Source of the DNA: an uncultured Lysobacteraceae bacterium
Lineage (GTDB): Bacteria > Pseudomonadota > Gammaproteobacteria > Xanthomonadales > Xanthomonadaceae
Direction of reading: 5' to 3'
NCBI GenBank assembly: GCA_902825775.1
Contig: CADECF010000006.1
Coordinates: forward strand, 155,759 to 219,758
DNA: 64,000 nt
Shown: positions 40,198 through 49,590 of the stretch, piece after piece
How positions within the stretch are numbered: position 1 is the stretch's first letter
Layout of the letters: the number at the start of each line of letters is the position of its first letter
Made by a program: the position numbers and the translations under genes
Notes under the pieces: generated by a model
Told to the model about the DNA's origin: nothing
Databases searched by the model: none
Seen by the model: the letters and a program-made list of their open reading frames with translations, nothing else

Positions 40198-41637
40198 ATG
40201 AAACCAAGAACGCTGTTGGACAAATTATGGGACGCGCACCTGGTGGCGCCGGAAAGCGACGACGTGCCCGCAGTCCTATACGTGGACCTGCACTTGATCC
40301 ACGAAGTCACTTCCCCGCAAGCCTTCGCAGAACTCGACGCGCGCGGCCTGCGCCTGCGCCGTCCTGATCTGACCAAGGGCACGCTGGACCATTCGACGCC
40401 GACCTTGCCCGCCGATGCGGACGGCCGCCTGCCCTATGCCAGCGCGGAGGCCGAAAACCAGGTCGACACGCTGCGCCGCCATTGCGTCCGGCACGAGGTG
40501 GAGCTGTTCGATTTCGACAGCGCGCAGCGCGGCATCGTGCACGTGATCGGGCCGGAATTGGGCCTCACCCAGCCCGGCATGACCATCGTCTGCGGCGACA
40601 GCCACACCGCCACGCACGGCGCTTTCGGCGCGCTCGCGTTCGGCATCGGCACCAGCGAAGTCGGCCACGTGCTGGCCACGCAATGTCTGTTGCAGCGCAA
40701 ACCGAAGACGCTGGCGATCTTCGTCGATGGCGAGCTCGCGCCCGGCGTCGGCGCCAAAGACCTGATCCTGCATGTGATCGGCGTCATCGGCGTCAACGGC
40801 GGCACTGGCCATGTGATCGAGTACCGCGGCTCGACGATCCATGCGTTGTCGATGGACGAGCGCATGACCGTCTGCAATATGTCGATCGAAGCCGGCGCGC
40901 GCGCTGGGCTGATAGCGCCGGACCAGACCACTTTCGACTATCTGGCGACCACGCCACGCGCGCCGCAGGGCGCCGATTTCGCCCGCGCGGTCGCGCGCTG
41001 GCGCGAGCTGCGCAGCGACGACGGCGCCCGTTTCGACCGCGAAGTGCGCATCGATGCGCGCGACATCGCGCCGACGCTGACCTGGGGCACGCATCCGGGC
41101 CAGGTCGCCGCGGTGGATGCGCGCTTGCCGACCGCTCGCGACGCCGATGCGAGCAAAGCGATGGCTTACATGGGTTTCGAAGGCGGTGCGGCGCTCGCCG
41201 GCCGGCCGGTGGACGTGGTCTTCGTCGGCAGTTGCACCAATTCGCGCCTGTCCGATCTGCGTCAGGTCGCCGAAGTGTTGCGCGGGCGCCAGGTGCATCC
41301 GCGCGTGCGCATGCTCGTGGTGCCTGGCTCCGAACAGGTCAAACGCGCCGCGGAAGCAGAAGGCATCGACCGCATCGTGCGCGACGCCGGCGCCGAATGG
41401 CGCGAGCCAGGCTGCTCGATGTGCATCGCGATGAACGGCGACCTCGTCGGACCCGGACAACTCGCGGTATCCACCAGCAACAGGAATTTCGAAGGCCGCC
41501 AAGGCAAAGGGGCGCGCACGCTGCTGGCTTCGCCGCTCACGGCCGCTGCGTGCGCTGTGATGGGAGTCGTCACCGATCCGCGCGATTTTTTGCCTTCTTC
41601 TCCTGCGCGAAGTCGCACCTTCTTGGAGGTTGCGTAA
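40198..41637 (+). CDS. leuC: 3-isopropylmalate dehydratase, large subunit
   Basis: A 479-residue aconitase-family subunit. The 4Fe-4S ligands are visible as VGSCTNSR and [20 protein letters not shown] and [14 protein letters not shown] are typical. It starts 14 bases after leuA. A 222-base, repeat-filled gap separates it from leuD, its partner subunit. Confidence 0.97.
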   Translation: MKPRTLLDKLWDAHLVAPESDDVPAVLYVDLHLIHEVTSPQAFAELDARGLRLRRPDLTKGTLDHSTPTLPADADGRLPYASAEAENQVDTLRRHCVRHEVELFDFDSAQRGIVHVIGPELGLTQPGMTIVCGDSHTATHGAFGALAFGIGTSEVGHVLATQCLLQRKPKTLAIFVDGELAPGVGAKDLILHVIGVIGVNGGTGHVIEYRGSTIHALSMDERMTVCNMSIEAGARAGLIAPDQTTFDYLATTPRAPQGADFARAVARWRELRSDDGARFDREVRIDARDIAPTLTWGTHPGQVAAVDARLPTARDADASKAMAYMGFEGGAALAGRPVDVVFVGSCTNSRLSDLRQVAEVLRGRQVHPRVRMLVVPGSEQVKRAAEAEGIDRIVRDAGAEWREPGCSMCIAMNGDLVGPGQLAVSTSNRNFEGRQGKGARTLLASPLTAAACAVMGVVTDPRDFLPSSPARSRTFLEVA

Positions 41638-41658
41638 TGCGGAGGAATTTGCCCGTAG

Positions 41659-41828
41659 GCCGTCATTCCCGCGAAGGCGGGAATCCAGCGACTTACGCCT
41701 TTATAGAAGCGGCTTCAGCCGCGAGCTTTTCCCACATCGGCGTCAGCTCGAAGAGCTCGCGGCTGAAGCCGCTCCTACAAAGGGCAGAGCGAAGTCGCTG
41801 GATTTCCGCCTTCGCGGGAATGACGGCT
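41659..41828. repeat. Nested inverted repeats between leuC and leuD
   Basis: An outer CGTCATTCCCGCGAAGGCGG pair (41659-41694 and 41792-41827) encloses an inner REP pair (41703-41728 and 41753-41780). The whole unit could fold into one very long stem within the operon mRNA. No gene or clear promoter is seen here. Confidence 0.9.
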
Positions 41829-41859
41829 TTAAAGGCACAAGTTTCGCGGAGCTACACTC

Positions 41860-42471
41860 ATGGCTGAAATCACAAAATTCTCTTCCCGCACTGTCGTGCT
41901 GCGCGATCGCAATATCGACACCGACCAGATCATCCCTGCGCGCTTCCTGACCACGACCGAACGCAAAGGCCTCGGCCGCTTCGCCTTCAACGACTGGCGC
42001 TATCTTGCGGACGGCAGTCCGAATCCGGAATTCGCCCTCAACCGCCCGGAGAACGCCGGCGCGCAGATACTTATCGCCGGCCGCAACTTCGGCTGCGGCT
42101 CGTCGCGCGAACATGCGCCGTGGGCGCTGGCCGACCTCGGGTTGCGCGCAGTGATCAGCAGCCAGATCGCCGATATCTTCCGCAGCAATGCGCTGAAGAA
42201 CGGGCTGCTGCCGATCGTGCTCGACGAAGCCGTCGTCGACGAGCTGCTCGATCGCCCGGGCATCGAACTGCGCATCGATGTCGCCGCGCGCAGCGTGGAT
42301 CTGCCCGACGGCCGCAGCTACGGCTTCCCGCTGGATGCGTTCGCCCAAACCTGCCTGCTGCAGGGAGTGGACCAGCTCGGTTACCTGCTCAATCAACAAT
42401 TCGCCATTACCCGCTTCGAAAACGGCCGGCTCACGGCGCATCCCCGACAGGAGTTCCACCATGCACGCTGA
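41860..42471 (+). CDS. leuD: 3-isopropylmalate dehydratase, small subunit
   Basis: A 203-residue swivel-domain subunit that completes the LeuCD isomerase. [15 protein letters not shown] and [15 protein letters not shown] are the conserved segments. leuB starts 11 bases before its stop codon. Confidence 0.97.
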   Translation: MAEITKFSSRTVVLRDRNIDTDQIIPARFLTTTERKGLGRFAFNDWRYLADGSPNPEFALNRPENAGAQILIAGRNFGCGSSREHAPWALADLGLRAVISSQIADIFRSNALKNGLLPIVLDEAVVDELLDRPGIELRIDVAARSVDLPDGRSYGFPLDAFAQTCLLQGVDQLGYLLNQQFAITRFENGRLTAHPRQEFHHAR

Positions 42472-43546
42472 AATCGTCGTCCTGCCTGGCGATGGCATCG
42501 GCCCGGAAGTCACCGCAGCCGCGGTCGAAGTGTTGCGCGCCGTCGGCTATCGTTATCGCCATAATTTCGCACTGCACGAGCATACGATCGGCGGGGCCGC
42601 CATCGACGCCTGCGGCGAGCCGCTGCCGGAAAAAACCCTCGCCGCCTGCCGCTATGCCGACGCGGTGCTGCTGGGCGCTGTCGGAGGACCGAAATGGTCG
42701 GATCCGCGCGCGAAAACGCGCCCGGAACAAGGCTTGCTCGCATTGCGCAAAGCGCTCGGCCTGTACGCAAACCTGCGCCCGGTACGGCCGCATCCGGCCA
42801 CGCTCGGGGCCGCACCGATCAAGCCGCACTTGCTCTCAGGCGTCGATCTGCTGGTGGTTCGAGAACTCACGGGAGGCATCTATTTCGGCGACAAGACGCG
42901 CGATGCCGACAGCGCCAGCGACACCTGCCGTTACAGCGCGGCGGAAGTCGAACGCGTCGTGCGCCGTGCCTGCGCATTGGCGCGGCAGCGCCGCGGGCAC
43001 GTGACCTCGGTCGACAAGGCCAACGTGCTGGAAACTTCGCGGCTCTGGCGCGAAGTGGCGACGCGCGTCGCCCGCGACGAGTTCCCGGATATCGTGCTGG
43101 AGCATCAACTGGTCGATTCGATGGCGATGCACCTGCTGGCCAAACCGCGCGCGTTCGACGTGATCGTCACCGAAAACATGTTCGGCGATATCCTCACCGA
43201 CGAAGCTTCGATGCTCGCCGGCTCGATGGGCCTGCTGCCTTCGGCCTCGCTGGGCGATGGAGGCATCGGCCTATACGAACCGATCCACGGCTCCGCGCCG
43301 GACATCGCCGGCCGCGGCAGTGCCAATCCTTGCGGCGCGATCCTCAGCGTCGCGCTGCTGCTGCGCTATTCGCTGGGATTGGAGATGGAAGCGAACTGCG
43401 TGGAGCAGGCGGTCTCGGCGACGCTGGACGATGGCGTGATGAGCGCGGATCTGACACCGCATCGGCCATCCAGCACGAAGCAGGTGACCGCGGCGGTGTT
43501 GGAGCGCATCGCCGCGGATTGCCATGTGGCGGAACTGCGCGATTGA
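42461..43546 (+). CDS. leuB: 3-isopropylmalate dehydrogenase
   Basis: A 361-residue NAD enzyme that oxidises 3-isopropylmalate. [10 protein letters not shown] opens the protein. The [10 protein letters not shown] and [19 protein letters not shown] segments hold the substrate and metal-binding residues. The ATG at 42461 follows AGGAG and overlaps leuD. It is the last gene of the roughly 12-kb ilv-leu unit; a REP pair follows. Confidence 0.97.
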   Translation: MHAEIVVLPGDGIGPEVTAAAVEVLRAVGYRYRHNFALHEHTIGGAAIDACGEPLPEKTLAACRYADAVLLGAVGGPKWSDPRAKTRPEQGLLALRKALGLYANLRPVRPHPATLGAAPIKPHLLSGVDLLVVRELTGGIYFGDKTRDADSASDTCRYSAAEVERVVRRACALARQRRGHVTSVDKANVLETSRLWREVATRVARDEFPDIVLEHQLVDSMAMHLLAKPRAFDVIVTENMFGDILTDEASMLAGSMGLLPSASLGDGGIGLYEPIHGSAPDIAGRGSANPCGAILSVALLLRYSLGLEMEANCVEQAVSATLDDGVMSADLTPHRPSSTKQVTAAVLERIAADCHVAELRD

Positions 43547-43557
43547 GCCTTTGATCT

Positions 43558-43633
43558 TGTGGGAGCGGCTTCAGCCGCGAGCTCTTCGAGTATCGACGAA
43601 GATCAAGAGCTCGCGGCCAAAGCCGCTACCACA
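43558..43633. repeat. REP-type palindromic repeat pair at the end of the ilv-leu operon
   Basis: Arms 43558-43588 and 43605-43633 of the GGAGCGGCTTCAGCCGCGAGC family. It sits between the convergent ends of leuB and the oxidoreductase beta gene and may act as a bidirectional mRNA end. Confidence 0.85.
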
Positions 43634-43647
43634 GGGCAGCCCACGCG

Positions 43648-44703
43648 TCAGCGCAACGAGGCGTTGATCTTGGCCAGCACGGCGGCTCCCGGATTCAACT
43701 CCTCCGCTTCCAATGCGTTCAACGGCATCGGCACCGTATTGAGATGCCCATGCAGATCGCCCGCTTCCTGGTCGAAGTAAAGCAGCCCGGTCACCACTTC
43801 GCCCTGCGCCTGGCGCTGCTGGATCAGGTTCATCGCCGTCAGCCGGTCGCGCGGGTCGTAGGCTTCGTCCAGTTTGCGCAGCCGCAGGACGGAACCGTCG
43901 TGCTGTTCCACTTCGATGGCGTCCCCGGCGGCGTAATCGACCGCTATTTCGGCACGCGGCACCATCACGTCGAGCTGGTTGACCGCATCGTTGTGCTCGC
44001 GCACGTAGTCGTAGCTCTTGGTGCTGCCGGGATGGTTGTTGAAAGCCACGCAGGGGCTGATCACATCCAGGAACGCCGCACCGCGGTGCGACAACGCACC
44101 CTTGATCAGCGGCACCAGCTGTTTCTTGTCGCCGGAAAAGCTGCGCGCGACGTAGCTCGCGCCCAGTTGCAAGGCCATGCTGACCATGTCGAGCGGACTG
44201 TCGGTGTTGGCCACGCCCTTCTTCGACACGGATCCCTGGTCGGCGGTGGCCGAGAACTGGCCTTTGGTCAGCCCGTACACGCCGTTGTTCTCGACGATGT
44301 AGACCATGTTCACGCCGCGGCGGATTGCATGCACGAACTGGCCGATGCCGATCGACGCCGAATCGCCGTCGCCGGACACGCCCAGGTAGATCAGATCGCG
44401 ATTGGCGAGATTGGCGCCGGTCAGCACCGACGGCATGCGGCCGTGCACGGTGTTGAAGCCGTGCGACTGGCCGAGGAAATAGTCCGGCGTCTTGGAACTG
44501 CAACCGATGCCCGACAGCTTGGCGACGCGGTGCGGTTCGATATCCAATTCCCAACAAGCCTGAATGATCGCCGCCGAGATCGAATCGTGGCCGCAACCCG
44601 CGCACAGCGTGCTGATCTTGCCTTCGTAATCGCGGCGGGTGAAGCCGATCGCGTTGCACGAGAGCGTGGGGTGATGCAGTTTCGGTTTGGCCAGATAGGT
44701 CAT
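43648..44703 (-). CDS. korB: 2-oxoacid:ferredoxin oxidoreductase, beta subunit (KorB-like)
   Basis: A 351-residue ThDP-binding subunit. The cluster/ThDP segment LCAGCGHDSISAAI, GIGCSSKTPDY and GDGDSASIGIGQ (ThDP-Mg motif) followed by ENNGVYGLTKGQ are typical of 2-oxoglutarate ferredoxin oxidoreductase beta chains. The enzyme oxidatively decarboxylates a 2-oxoacid with CoA. A good ribosome site (AGAGGAG) precedes it, and its start overlaps the stop of the small membrane gene upstream (ATGA). Symbol by homology; the substrate is inferred. Confidence 0.9.
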   Translation of the reverse strand: MTYLAKPKLHHPTLSCNAIGFTRRDYEGKISTLCAGCGHDSISAAIIQACWELDIEPHRVAKLSGIGCSSKTPDYFLGQSHGFNTVHGRMPSVLTGANLANRDLIYLGVSGDGDSASIGIGQFVHAIRRGVNMVYIVENNGVYGLTKGQFSATADQGSVSKKGVANTDSPLDMVSMALQLGASYVARSFSGDKKQLVPLIKGALSHRGAAFLDVISPCVAFNNHPGSTKSYDYVREHNDAVNQLDVMVPRAEIAVDYAAGDAIEVEQHDGSVLRLRKLDEAYDPRDRLTAMNLIQQRQAQGEVVTGLLYFDQEAGDLHGHLNTVPMPLNALEAEELNPGAAVLAKINASLR

Positions 44704-45110
44704 ATCAACTCCTCTACCGAAGCTTTCCGCAGCCATAGGAGGAACGTCACGACGCGCGATGCCAGCATCAGCACGCCGACTTGGAACAGCGTCCATGAGC
44801 CGCTGTCGTTCGGGCGTAAATGGGTGTCCGCGTATCCGTTCAACGCGCCGAGGACGACGAATACGCCGCCTACGAATACGACTCCGGCAGTCAGCAGCAT
44901 GAACAACCACAACGGGCGAACGAAGAAAGCCGTCGCCCAGGCCAGCACCGCGAACAGCCACAACGATGCGCTATCCGACGACGAGGGCTGTCCGGTCGTT
45001 GCGACGGCGTTAGCGGCGTCCGACGACGGCGGGACCATGGAATTCGCCATCCAGAAGCCCAGTATGAGCACGATCGCGAAACCGCCCAGCAGGAACAGCG
45101 TGGAACGCAT
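44700..45110 (-). CDS. Small membrane protein between oxidoreductase subunits
   Basis: A 136-residue protein from the ATG at 45110, with three or four hydrophobic helices (about 4-25, 50-68, 70-92 and 108-125) and a polar Ser-rich loop (TTGQPSSSDSAS). I recognise no family. It sits between the alpha and beta subunit genes, 2 bases after alpha and overlapping beta by ATGA, so it is certainly made with them. A role in anchoring the complex is only a guess from position. Confidence 0.65.
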   Translation of the reverse strand: MRSTLFLLGGFAIVLILGFWMANSMVPPSSDAANAVATTGQPSSSDSASLWLFAVLAWATAFFVRPLWLFMLLTAGVVFVGGVFVVLGALNGYADTHLRPNDSGSWTLFQVGVLMLASRVVTFLLWLRKASVEELI

Positions 45111-45112
45111 GC

Positions 45113-46951
45113 TCAGGCCACCTTGTCTTGATGAGCCGCCGGCCGCAACCGCGCCGAAATCGCATCGCAAATGAATCTCGCCGTGATCGGCGTACCGTCG
45201 TAATGCAGTACGGCCACAAGCCGCGCCGGGTCGATGCCGAATTCGTTCACCAGCAGCGACCGCAATTGCGCATCCCGGTTCTGCTCGACCACGAACACGG
45301 AGTCGTGCGCGTCGATGAAGGCCTTCACCGAATCCGGGAACGGGAATGCGCGCACACGGAGCGTGTCGAGCCCGACGCCATCGGCTTGCAGGCGTTCTAT
45401 CGCCTCCTCCATCGCCGGGCTGGTCGAGCCGAAATAGATCGCGCCGTGGCGCGCCGGGACGTCGGACTGGCGCAACAGCGGCTGCGGCACCAGCGTTTTC
45501 GCCGTGTCGAACTTCTGCAGCAGCCGCTGCATGTTGTAGACGTAATCCGGGCCGCGCTCGGAATACTGCGCCTGCGGATTGCGCGAGGTGCCGCGGGTGA
45601 AATACGCGCCTTTTTCCGGATGCGTGCCGGGATAAGTACGGTACGGGATGCCGTCGCCGTCGACGTCCTTGTAGCGCGCGAATTCGCGGCCTTCGTCCAG
45701 TTGCTCCGCGGTCATCACCTTACCGCGGTCGTAACGCTTCGCATCGTCCCAGGCGAAGGGCGCGCACAGGCGCTGGTTCATGCCGATGTCGAGGTCGGTC
45801 ATCACGAAGATCGGCGTCTGCAGGCGGTCGGCCAGGTCGAAGGCCACGGCGGAAAACTCGAAGCACTCGTGCGGATCTTCGGGGAACAGCAGCACATGTT
45901 TGGTGTCGCCGTGCGACGCATAGGCGCAGGCCAGCACGTCCGACTGCTGCGTGCGCGTCGGCATGCCGGTCGATGGTCCGCCGCGCTGCACGTCGATGAT
46001 GGTGATCGGTATTTCGGCGAAATACGCCAGACCGATGAACTCGTTCATCAGCGAAATGCCGGGGCCGGCGGTGGTAGTGAAGGCGCGGGCGCCGTTCCAG
46101 CCCGCACCGACCACCATACCGATCGACGCGATCTCGTCTTCGGCCTGGATGATCGCGTAACGCGTCCGGCCTTCCTCGTCGACGCGGTATTTCTGGCAAT
46201 ACTTCTGGAAAGCCTCGGCGAGCGAAGACGACGGCGTGATCGGATACCAGGCGCAGACCGTGGCGCCGCCGTATACGCAGCCCAAAGCCGCCGCCGCATT
46301 GCCTTCGACGAAGATCTTGTCGCCGACCGCATCGGCTTTTCGCACGCGCAGCCCGATCGGATGCGGCAGGTGTGCGCGCACCCAGTCGCGGCCCAGATGC
46401 AGGGCTTCGATATTGGGTTTGAGCAGCTTTTCCTTGCCTTTGTACTGCTCGCCGATCAGGGCTTCGATGGTCGGCACGTCCATGTCCAGCAGCGCGCTCA
46501 GCGCGCCGACGTACATGATGTTCTTGAACAGCTGGCGCTGGCGCGGATCGCTGTAGGTGGCGTTGCAGATCTCGGTCAGCGGCACGCCGATGATGTTGAC
46601 GTCGTCGCGGAACTTGGATTTCGGCAGCGGCTTGCTGTTGTCGTAGAAGAGATAGCCGCCGGCTTCTATTTCGGCGATATCGGCGTCCCAGGTCTGCGGG
46701 TTCATCGCCACCATCAGATCGACGCCGCCGCGCCGCCCCAGCCAGCCGCGCTCGGAAACGCGCACCTCGTACCAGGTCGGCAAGCCTTGGATATTGGATG
46801 GGAAGATGTTGCGCGGGCTGACCGGTACGCCCATGCGCAGGATGGCCTTGGCGAACAATTCGTTGGCGGAAGCGGAGCCGGAGCCGTTGACGTTGGCGAA
46901 CTTGACGACGAAGTCGTTGGTGGATTGGAGCGGAGAAAGGCTCGGAGTCAT
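45113..46951 (-). CDS. korA: 2-oxoacid:ferredoxin oxidoreductase, fused gamma-alpha subunit (KorA-like)
   Basis: A 612-residue protein. The N-terminal about 190 residues are the gamma (CoA-binding) domain (VKFANVNGSGSASANELFAKAI), the rest the alpha pyrimidine-binding part (GCVYGGATVCAWYPITPSSS, GLAYFAEIPITIIDVQRGGPS, MPTRTQQSD). This fusion is the common form in KorA-type enzymes. The ATG follows GGGAGG. Gene order oxidoreductase - alpha - membrane protein - beta points to one operon. Confidence 0.9.
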   Translation of the reverse strand: MTPSLSPLQSTNDFVVKFANVNGSGSASANELFAKAILRMGVPVSPRNIFPSNIQGLPTWYEVRVSERGWLGRRGGVDLMVAMNPQTWDADIAEIEAGGYLFYDNSKPLPKSKFRDDVNIIGVPLTEICNATYSDPRQRQLFKNIMYVGALSALLDMDVPTIEALIGEQYKGKEKLLKPNIEALHLGRDWVRAHLPHPIGLRVRKADAVGDKIFVEGNAAAALGCVYGGATVCAWYPITPSSSLAEAFQKYCQKYRVDEEGRTRYAIIQAEDEIASIGMVVGAGWNGARAFTTTAGPGISLMNEFIGLAYFAEIPITIIDVQRGGPSTGMPTRTQQSDVLACAYASHGDTKHVLLFPEDPHECFEFSAVAFDLADRLQTPIFVMTDLDIGMNQRLCAPFAWDDAKRYDRGKVMTAEQLDEGREFARYKDVDGDGIPYRTYPGTHPEKGAYFTRGTSRNPQAQYSERGPDYVYNMQRLLQKFDTAKTLVPQPLLRQSDVPARHGAIYFGSTSPAMEEAIERLQADGVGLDTLRVRAFPFPDSVKAFIDAHDSVFVVEQNRDAQLRSLLVNEFGIDPARLVAVLHYDGTPITARFICDAISARLRPAAHQDKVA

Positions 46952-46967
46952 ATCGCATCCTCCCTTC

Positions 46968-47063
46968 CCGTCATTCCTGCGAAAGCAGGAACCCATTTTG
47001 ACCCTGATTTTGGTGGATCAACAGCAAGATCAAAATGGGTCCCAGCTTTCGCTGGGATGACGG
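46968..47063. repeat. Inverted repeat pair, CGTCATCCCAGCG family
   Basis: Arms at about 46968-47001 and 47028-47063 in the 139-base gap between the flavoprotein gene and korA. Confidence 0.85.
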
Positions 47064-47090
47064 TTCTGGAGCATTCCGCGATCTCCAACA

Positions 47091-48929
47091 TCACGCCGCC
47101 TCCTTCTGCTTCTTGCTGCGGCATCCCGAGCCGGCATAAGTCTCCAACAACAGGAACTTCTGCATGTCCCAGGCCCCCGTGGGGCAGCGTTCCGCGCATA
47201 GCCCGCAATGCAGGCATACGTCCTCGTCCTTCACCATCACCCGCATCGTCTTCAGCGGTTCGGACACATACAGGTCCTGCCCGGCATTCAACGCCGGCGC
47301 CGTCAGGCGCGTACGCAAGTCCGCTTCGTCGCCGTTGGCGGTGAAGGTGATGCAGTCGGTCGGGCAGATGTCGACGCAGGCATCGCATTCGATGCATTTG
47401 TCGCGGGTGAATACGGTCTGCACGTCGCAGTTCAGGCAGCGCTGCGTTTCCTTCCATGCGGTGGCCGGGTCGAAACCCAATTCGACTTCCACCTGCATGC
47501 TGTCGAGCTTCTTGGCGGCTTCCGACCACGGCACCACGTAACGTTCGTCGGGCGAAACGGCGTTGTCGTAGCTCCATTCGTGGATGCCCATCTTCTGCGA
47601 ATCCAGCTGCACCAGCGGGTCCGGCCGTTCTTGCGCGTCTTCGCCGTGCAGCAGCTTGTCGATCGAGATCGCCGCGGCATGGCCGTGCGCAACGGCCCAG
47701 ATGATGTTCTTCGGCCCGAACGCGGCATCGCCGCCGAACAGCACGTGCGGCAACGTGGATTGATGGGTGATCTTGTCGACCGCCGGCATGCCCCATTCGT
47801 CGAAATCGATGCCCAGGTCGCGTTCGATCCACGGGAACGCGTTCTCCTGGCCGACGGCGATCAGCACTTCGTCGCAAGCATGGAATTCGTCGGGCTCGCC
47901 GGTGGGCACCAGCTTGCGGCGGCCTTTGTCGTCGTACTCCGCGCGCACGCGCTCGAAGGTCATGCCGGTCAGGCGGCCGCTGGCATGGACGAAGGTCTTG
48001 GGTACGCGGCAGTCGAGGATCGGGATGCCTTCGTGTTGCGCATCCTCCTTCTCCCACGAGCTGGCTTTCATTTCGTCGAAACCGGAACGCACCAGTACTT
48101 TCACGTCGGTGCCGCCGAGCCGGCGCGCCGAGCGGCAGCAGTCCATCGCGGTGTTGCCGCCGCCGAGCACGAGCACGCGCTTGCCCACCGAAGTGATGTG
48201 GCCGAAATAGACGTTGGCCAGCCAATCCAGACCGACGTGGATCTGCGCGGCCGCTTCTTGCCTGCCCGGAAGATCGAGATCGCGTCCGCGCGGTGCGCCG
48301 CTGCCGACGAACACCGCATCGTAGTTCTCGGCGAGCAGCGCCTTCATCGATCCGATGCGATGGCCGCCGACGAATTCCACGCCCAGGCCGAGGATGTAGC
48401 CGGTCTCTTCGTCTATGACGCTTTCGGGCAGGCGGAAACGCGGCACTTGCGTGCGCATGAAGCCGCCGGCCTTGGGATCGGCTTCGAACACGGTGACGTG
48501 GTAGCCGAGCGGCGCAAGATCCCGCGCAACGGTCAGCGACGATGGGCCGGCGCCGACGCAGACTATGCGTTTGCCGTTGCGTTGCGCGGCCGGTTTTGGC
48601 ATGCGCGACTGCACGTCGCCTTTGTGATCGGCGGCGACGCGTTTGAGGCGGCAGATGGCGACCGGTTCGGGCTTTTCGCTCATCGAAGCGGGGCCGTTGT
48701 TCTCTTCGACGCGACCGCGGCGGCAGGCCGGTTCGCAGGGCCGATCGCAAGTGCGGCCGAGGATCCCGGGGAAGACATTGGAGTGCCAATTGACCATGTA
48801 CGCATCGGCGTAGCGGCCGGCGGCGATCAGGCGTATGTACTCGGGCACCGGGGTATGCGCGGGGCAGGCCCACTGGCAGTCGACGACCTTGTGGAAGGTG
48901 TCGGGATTGCGAATATCGGTCGGCTTCAC
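47091..48929 (-). CDS. GltD-like NAD(P)H/ferredoxin flavoprotein with C-terminal 4Fe-4S clusters (KorC-like)
   Basis: A 612-residue iron-sulfur flavoprotein. The N-terminus has the GltD-type cysteine region (CQWACPAHTPV, GRTCDRPCEPACRRG). FAD and NAD(P) loops follow (VCVGAGPSSLTVARDLA, VLVLGGGNTAMDCCRSARRLGG) and GGDAAFGPKNIIWAVAHGH. The C-terminus binds two clusters (CIECDACVDICPTDC and CLHCGLCAERCPT). It probably passes electrons between the KorAB enzyme and NAD(P)H, like KorC of Thauera and Azoarcus. Same strand and close to korA. Confidence 0.85.
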   Translation of the reverse strand: MKPTDIRNPDTFHKVVDCQWACPAHTPVPEYIRLIAAGRYADAYMVNWHSNVFPGILGRTCDRPCEPACRRGRVEENNGPASMSEKPEPVAICRLKRVAADHKGDVQSRMPKPAAQRNGKRIVCVGAGPSSLTVARDLAPLGYHVTVFEADPKAGGFMRTQVPRFRLPESVIDEETGYILGLGVEFVGGHRIGSMKALLAENYDAVFVGSGAPRGRDLDLPGRQEAAAQIHVGLDWLANVYFGHITSVGKRVLVLGGGNTAMDCCRSARRLGGTDVKVLVRSGFDEMKASSWEKEDAQHEGIPILDCRVPKTFVHASGRLTGMTFERVRAEYDDKGRRKLVPTGEPDEFHACDEVLIAVGQENAFPWIERDLGIDFDEWGMPAVDKITHQSTLPHVLFGGDAAFGPKNIIWAVAHGHAAAISIDKLLHGEDAQERPDPLVQLDSQKMGIHEWSYDNAVSPDERYVVPWSEAAKKLDSMQVEVELGFDPATAWKETQRCLNCDVQTVFTRDKCIECDACVDICPTDCITFTANGDEADLRTRLTAPALNAGQDLYVSEPLKTMRVMVKDEDVCLHCGLCAERCPTGAWDMQKFLLLETYAGSGCRSKKQKEAA

Positions 48930-49061
48930 CGCGATCCTCGCTTGCTGGCAGACCGGACGCGCCGGCCATCGCTTGCCGGGCGAGTCTAGACCCGAATGCG
49001 GGTCGGCGGCAAAGGTCCGCTCGTGATCCCGAAAGCCGAGGTCCAGCGCCTTGCTCTGACT

Positions 49062-49578
49062 TTGTAGAGCGGAGCTTGCTCCGCTGCCTTTGCGGTTGGA
49101 CTCTCGCGACCTGCCGGCCTTTCAGGCCGAGGCGACGGACCCGAATGCTTCTTTAGCGAAAATCCAAAGAAGACACGTCGCCGCAATCGCGGTTAATCAA
49201 AATCTAGTACCTGCGTAAGAAGGTCAACAATGACGAAAGCAGGCCTACCCGCGGACCTTGCAGTTGCGACGAATCGCACCGCAGTTCAGGTCCTTTCTTT
49301 GGTTACTTTCTTGATTCGCGCCTTCCTGGCGCTCACCCCTTCGGGGCCGGCTTCGCCGTTCGCGCGCGCTCCGGCGCGCGCAGTGGGCCAACAAAGAAAG
49401 TGACCCGCGCGCAGCGCGGAAGCCTTTTTCCATGGCGCGAGTCGCGTCGCCACTGGCAAGGACGCGGGCCTGGGTCCCGGCGTTCGCCGGGATGACGGGC
49501 AAGGGCAAAATGGGTCCCAGCGTGCGCTGGGATGACGGCTTTAGGAGCAAGAGCAGCGGAGCAAGCTCCGCTCTACAT
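49062..49578. repeat. Repeat-filled gap (no gene seen)
   Basis: The 660 bases between the flavoprotein and RND genes hold several repeats. A GTAGAGCGGAGCTTGCTCCGC copy at 49062-49086 faces another at about 49552-49576. A CATCCCAGCG copy lies at about 49505-49540. Between them is a larger element (about 49196-49450) containing AATCAAAATCTA, CCTGCGTAAGAAGGTCAAC, a TTACTTTCTT...AAAGAAAGTGACC stem and CCATGGCGCGAGTCGC. An inverted variant of this element lies at 57240-57423. Short open frames here consist of repeat sequence and are not called. Confidence 0.75.
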
Positions 49579-49590
49579 ATGAAACTCTAG

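Noticed and set aside
45128-47344. A 738-codon open frame antisense to korA
   Set aside because: It crosses a repeat pair and the end of the flavoprotein gene. No motif is visible, and korA on the other strand is canonical.
49245-49550. A small Arg/Ser-rich open frame in the repeat gap
   Set aside because: It is made entirely of dispersed repeat sequence (SSQRTLGPIL and similar peptides) and has no ribosome site.
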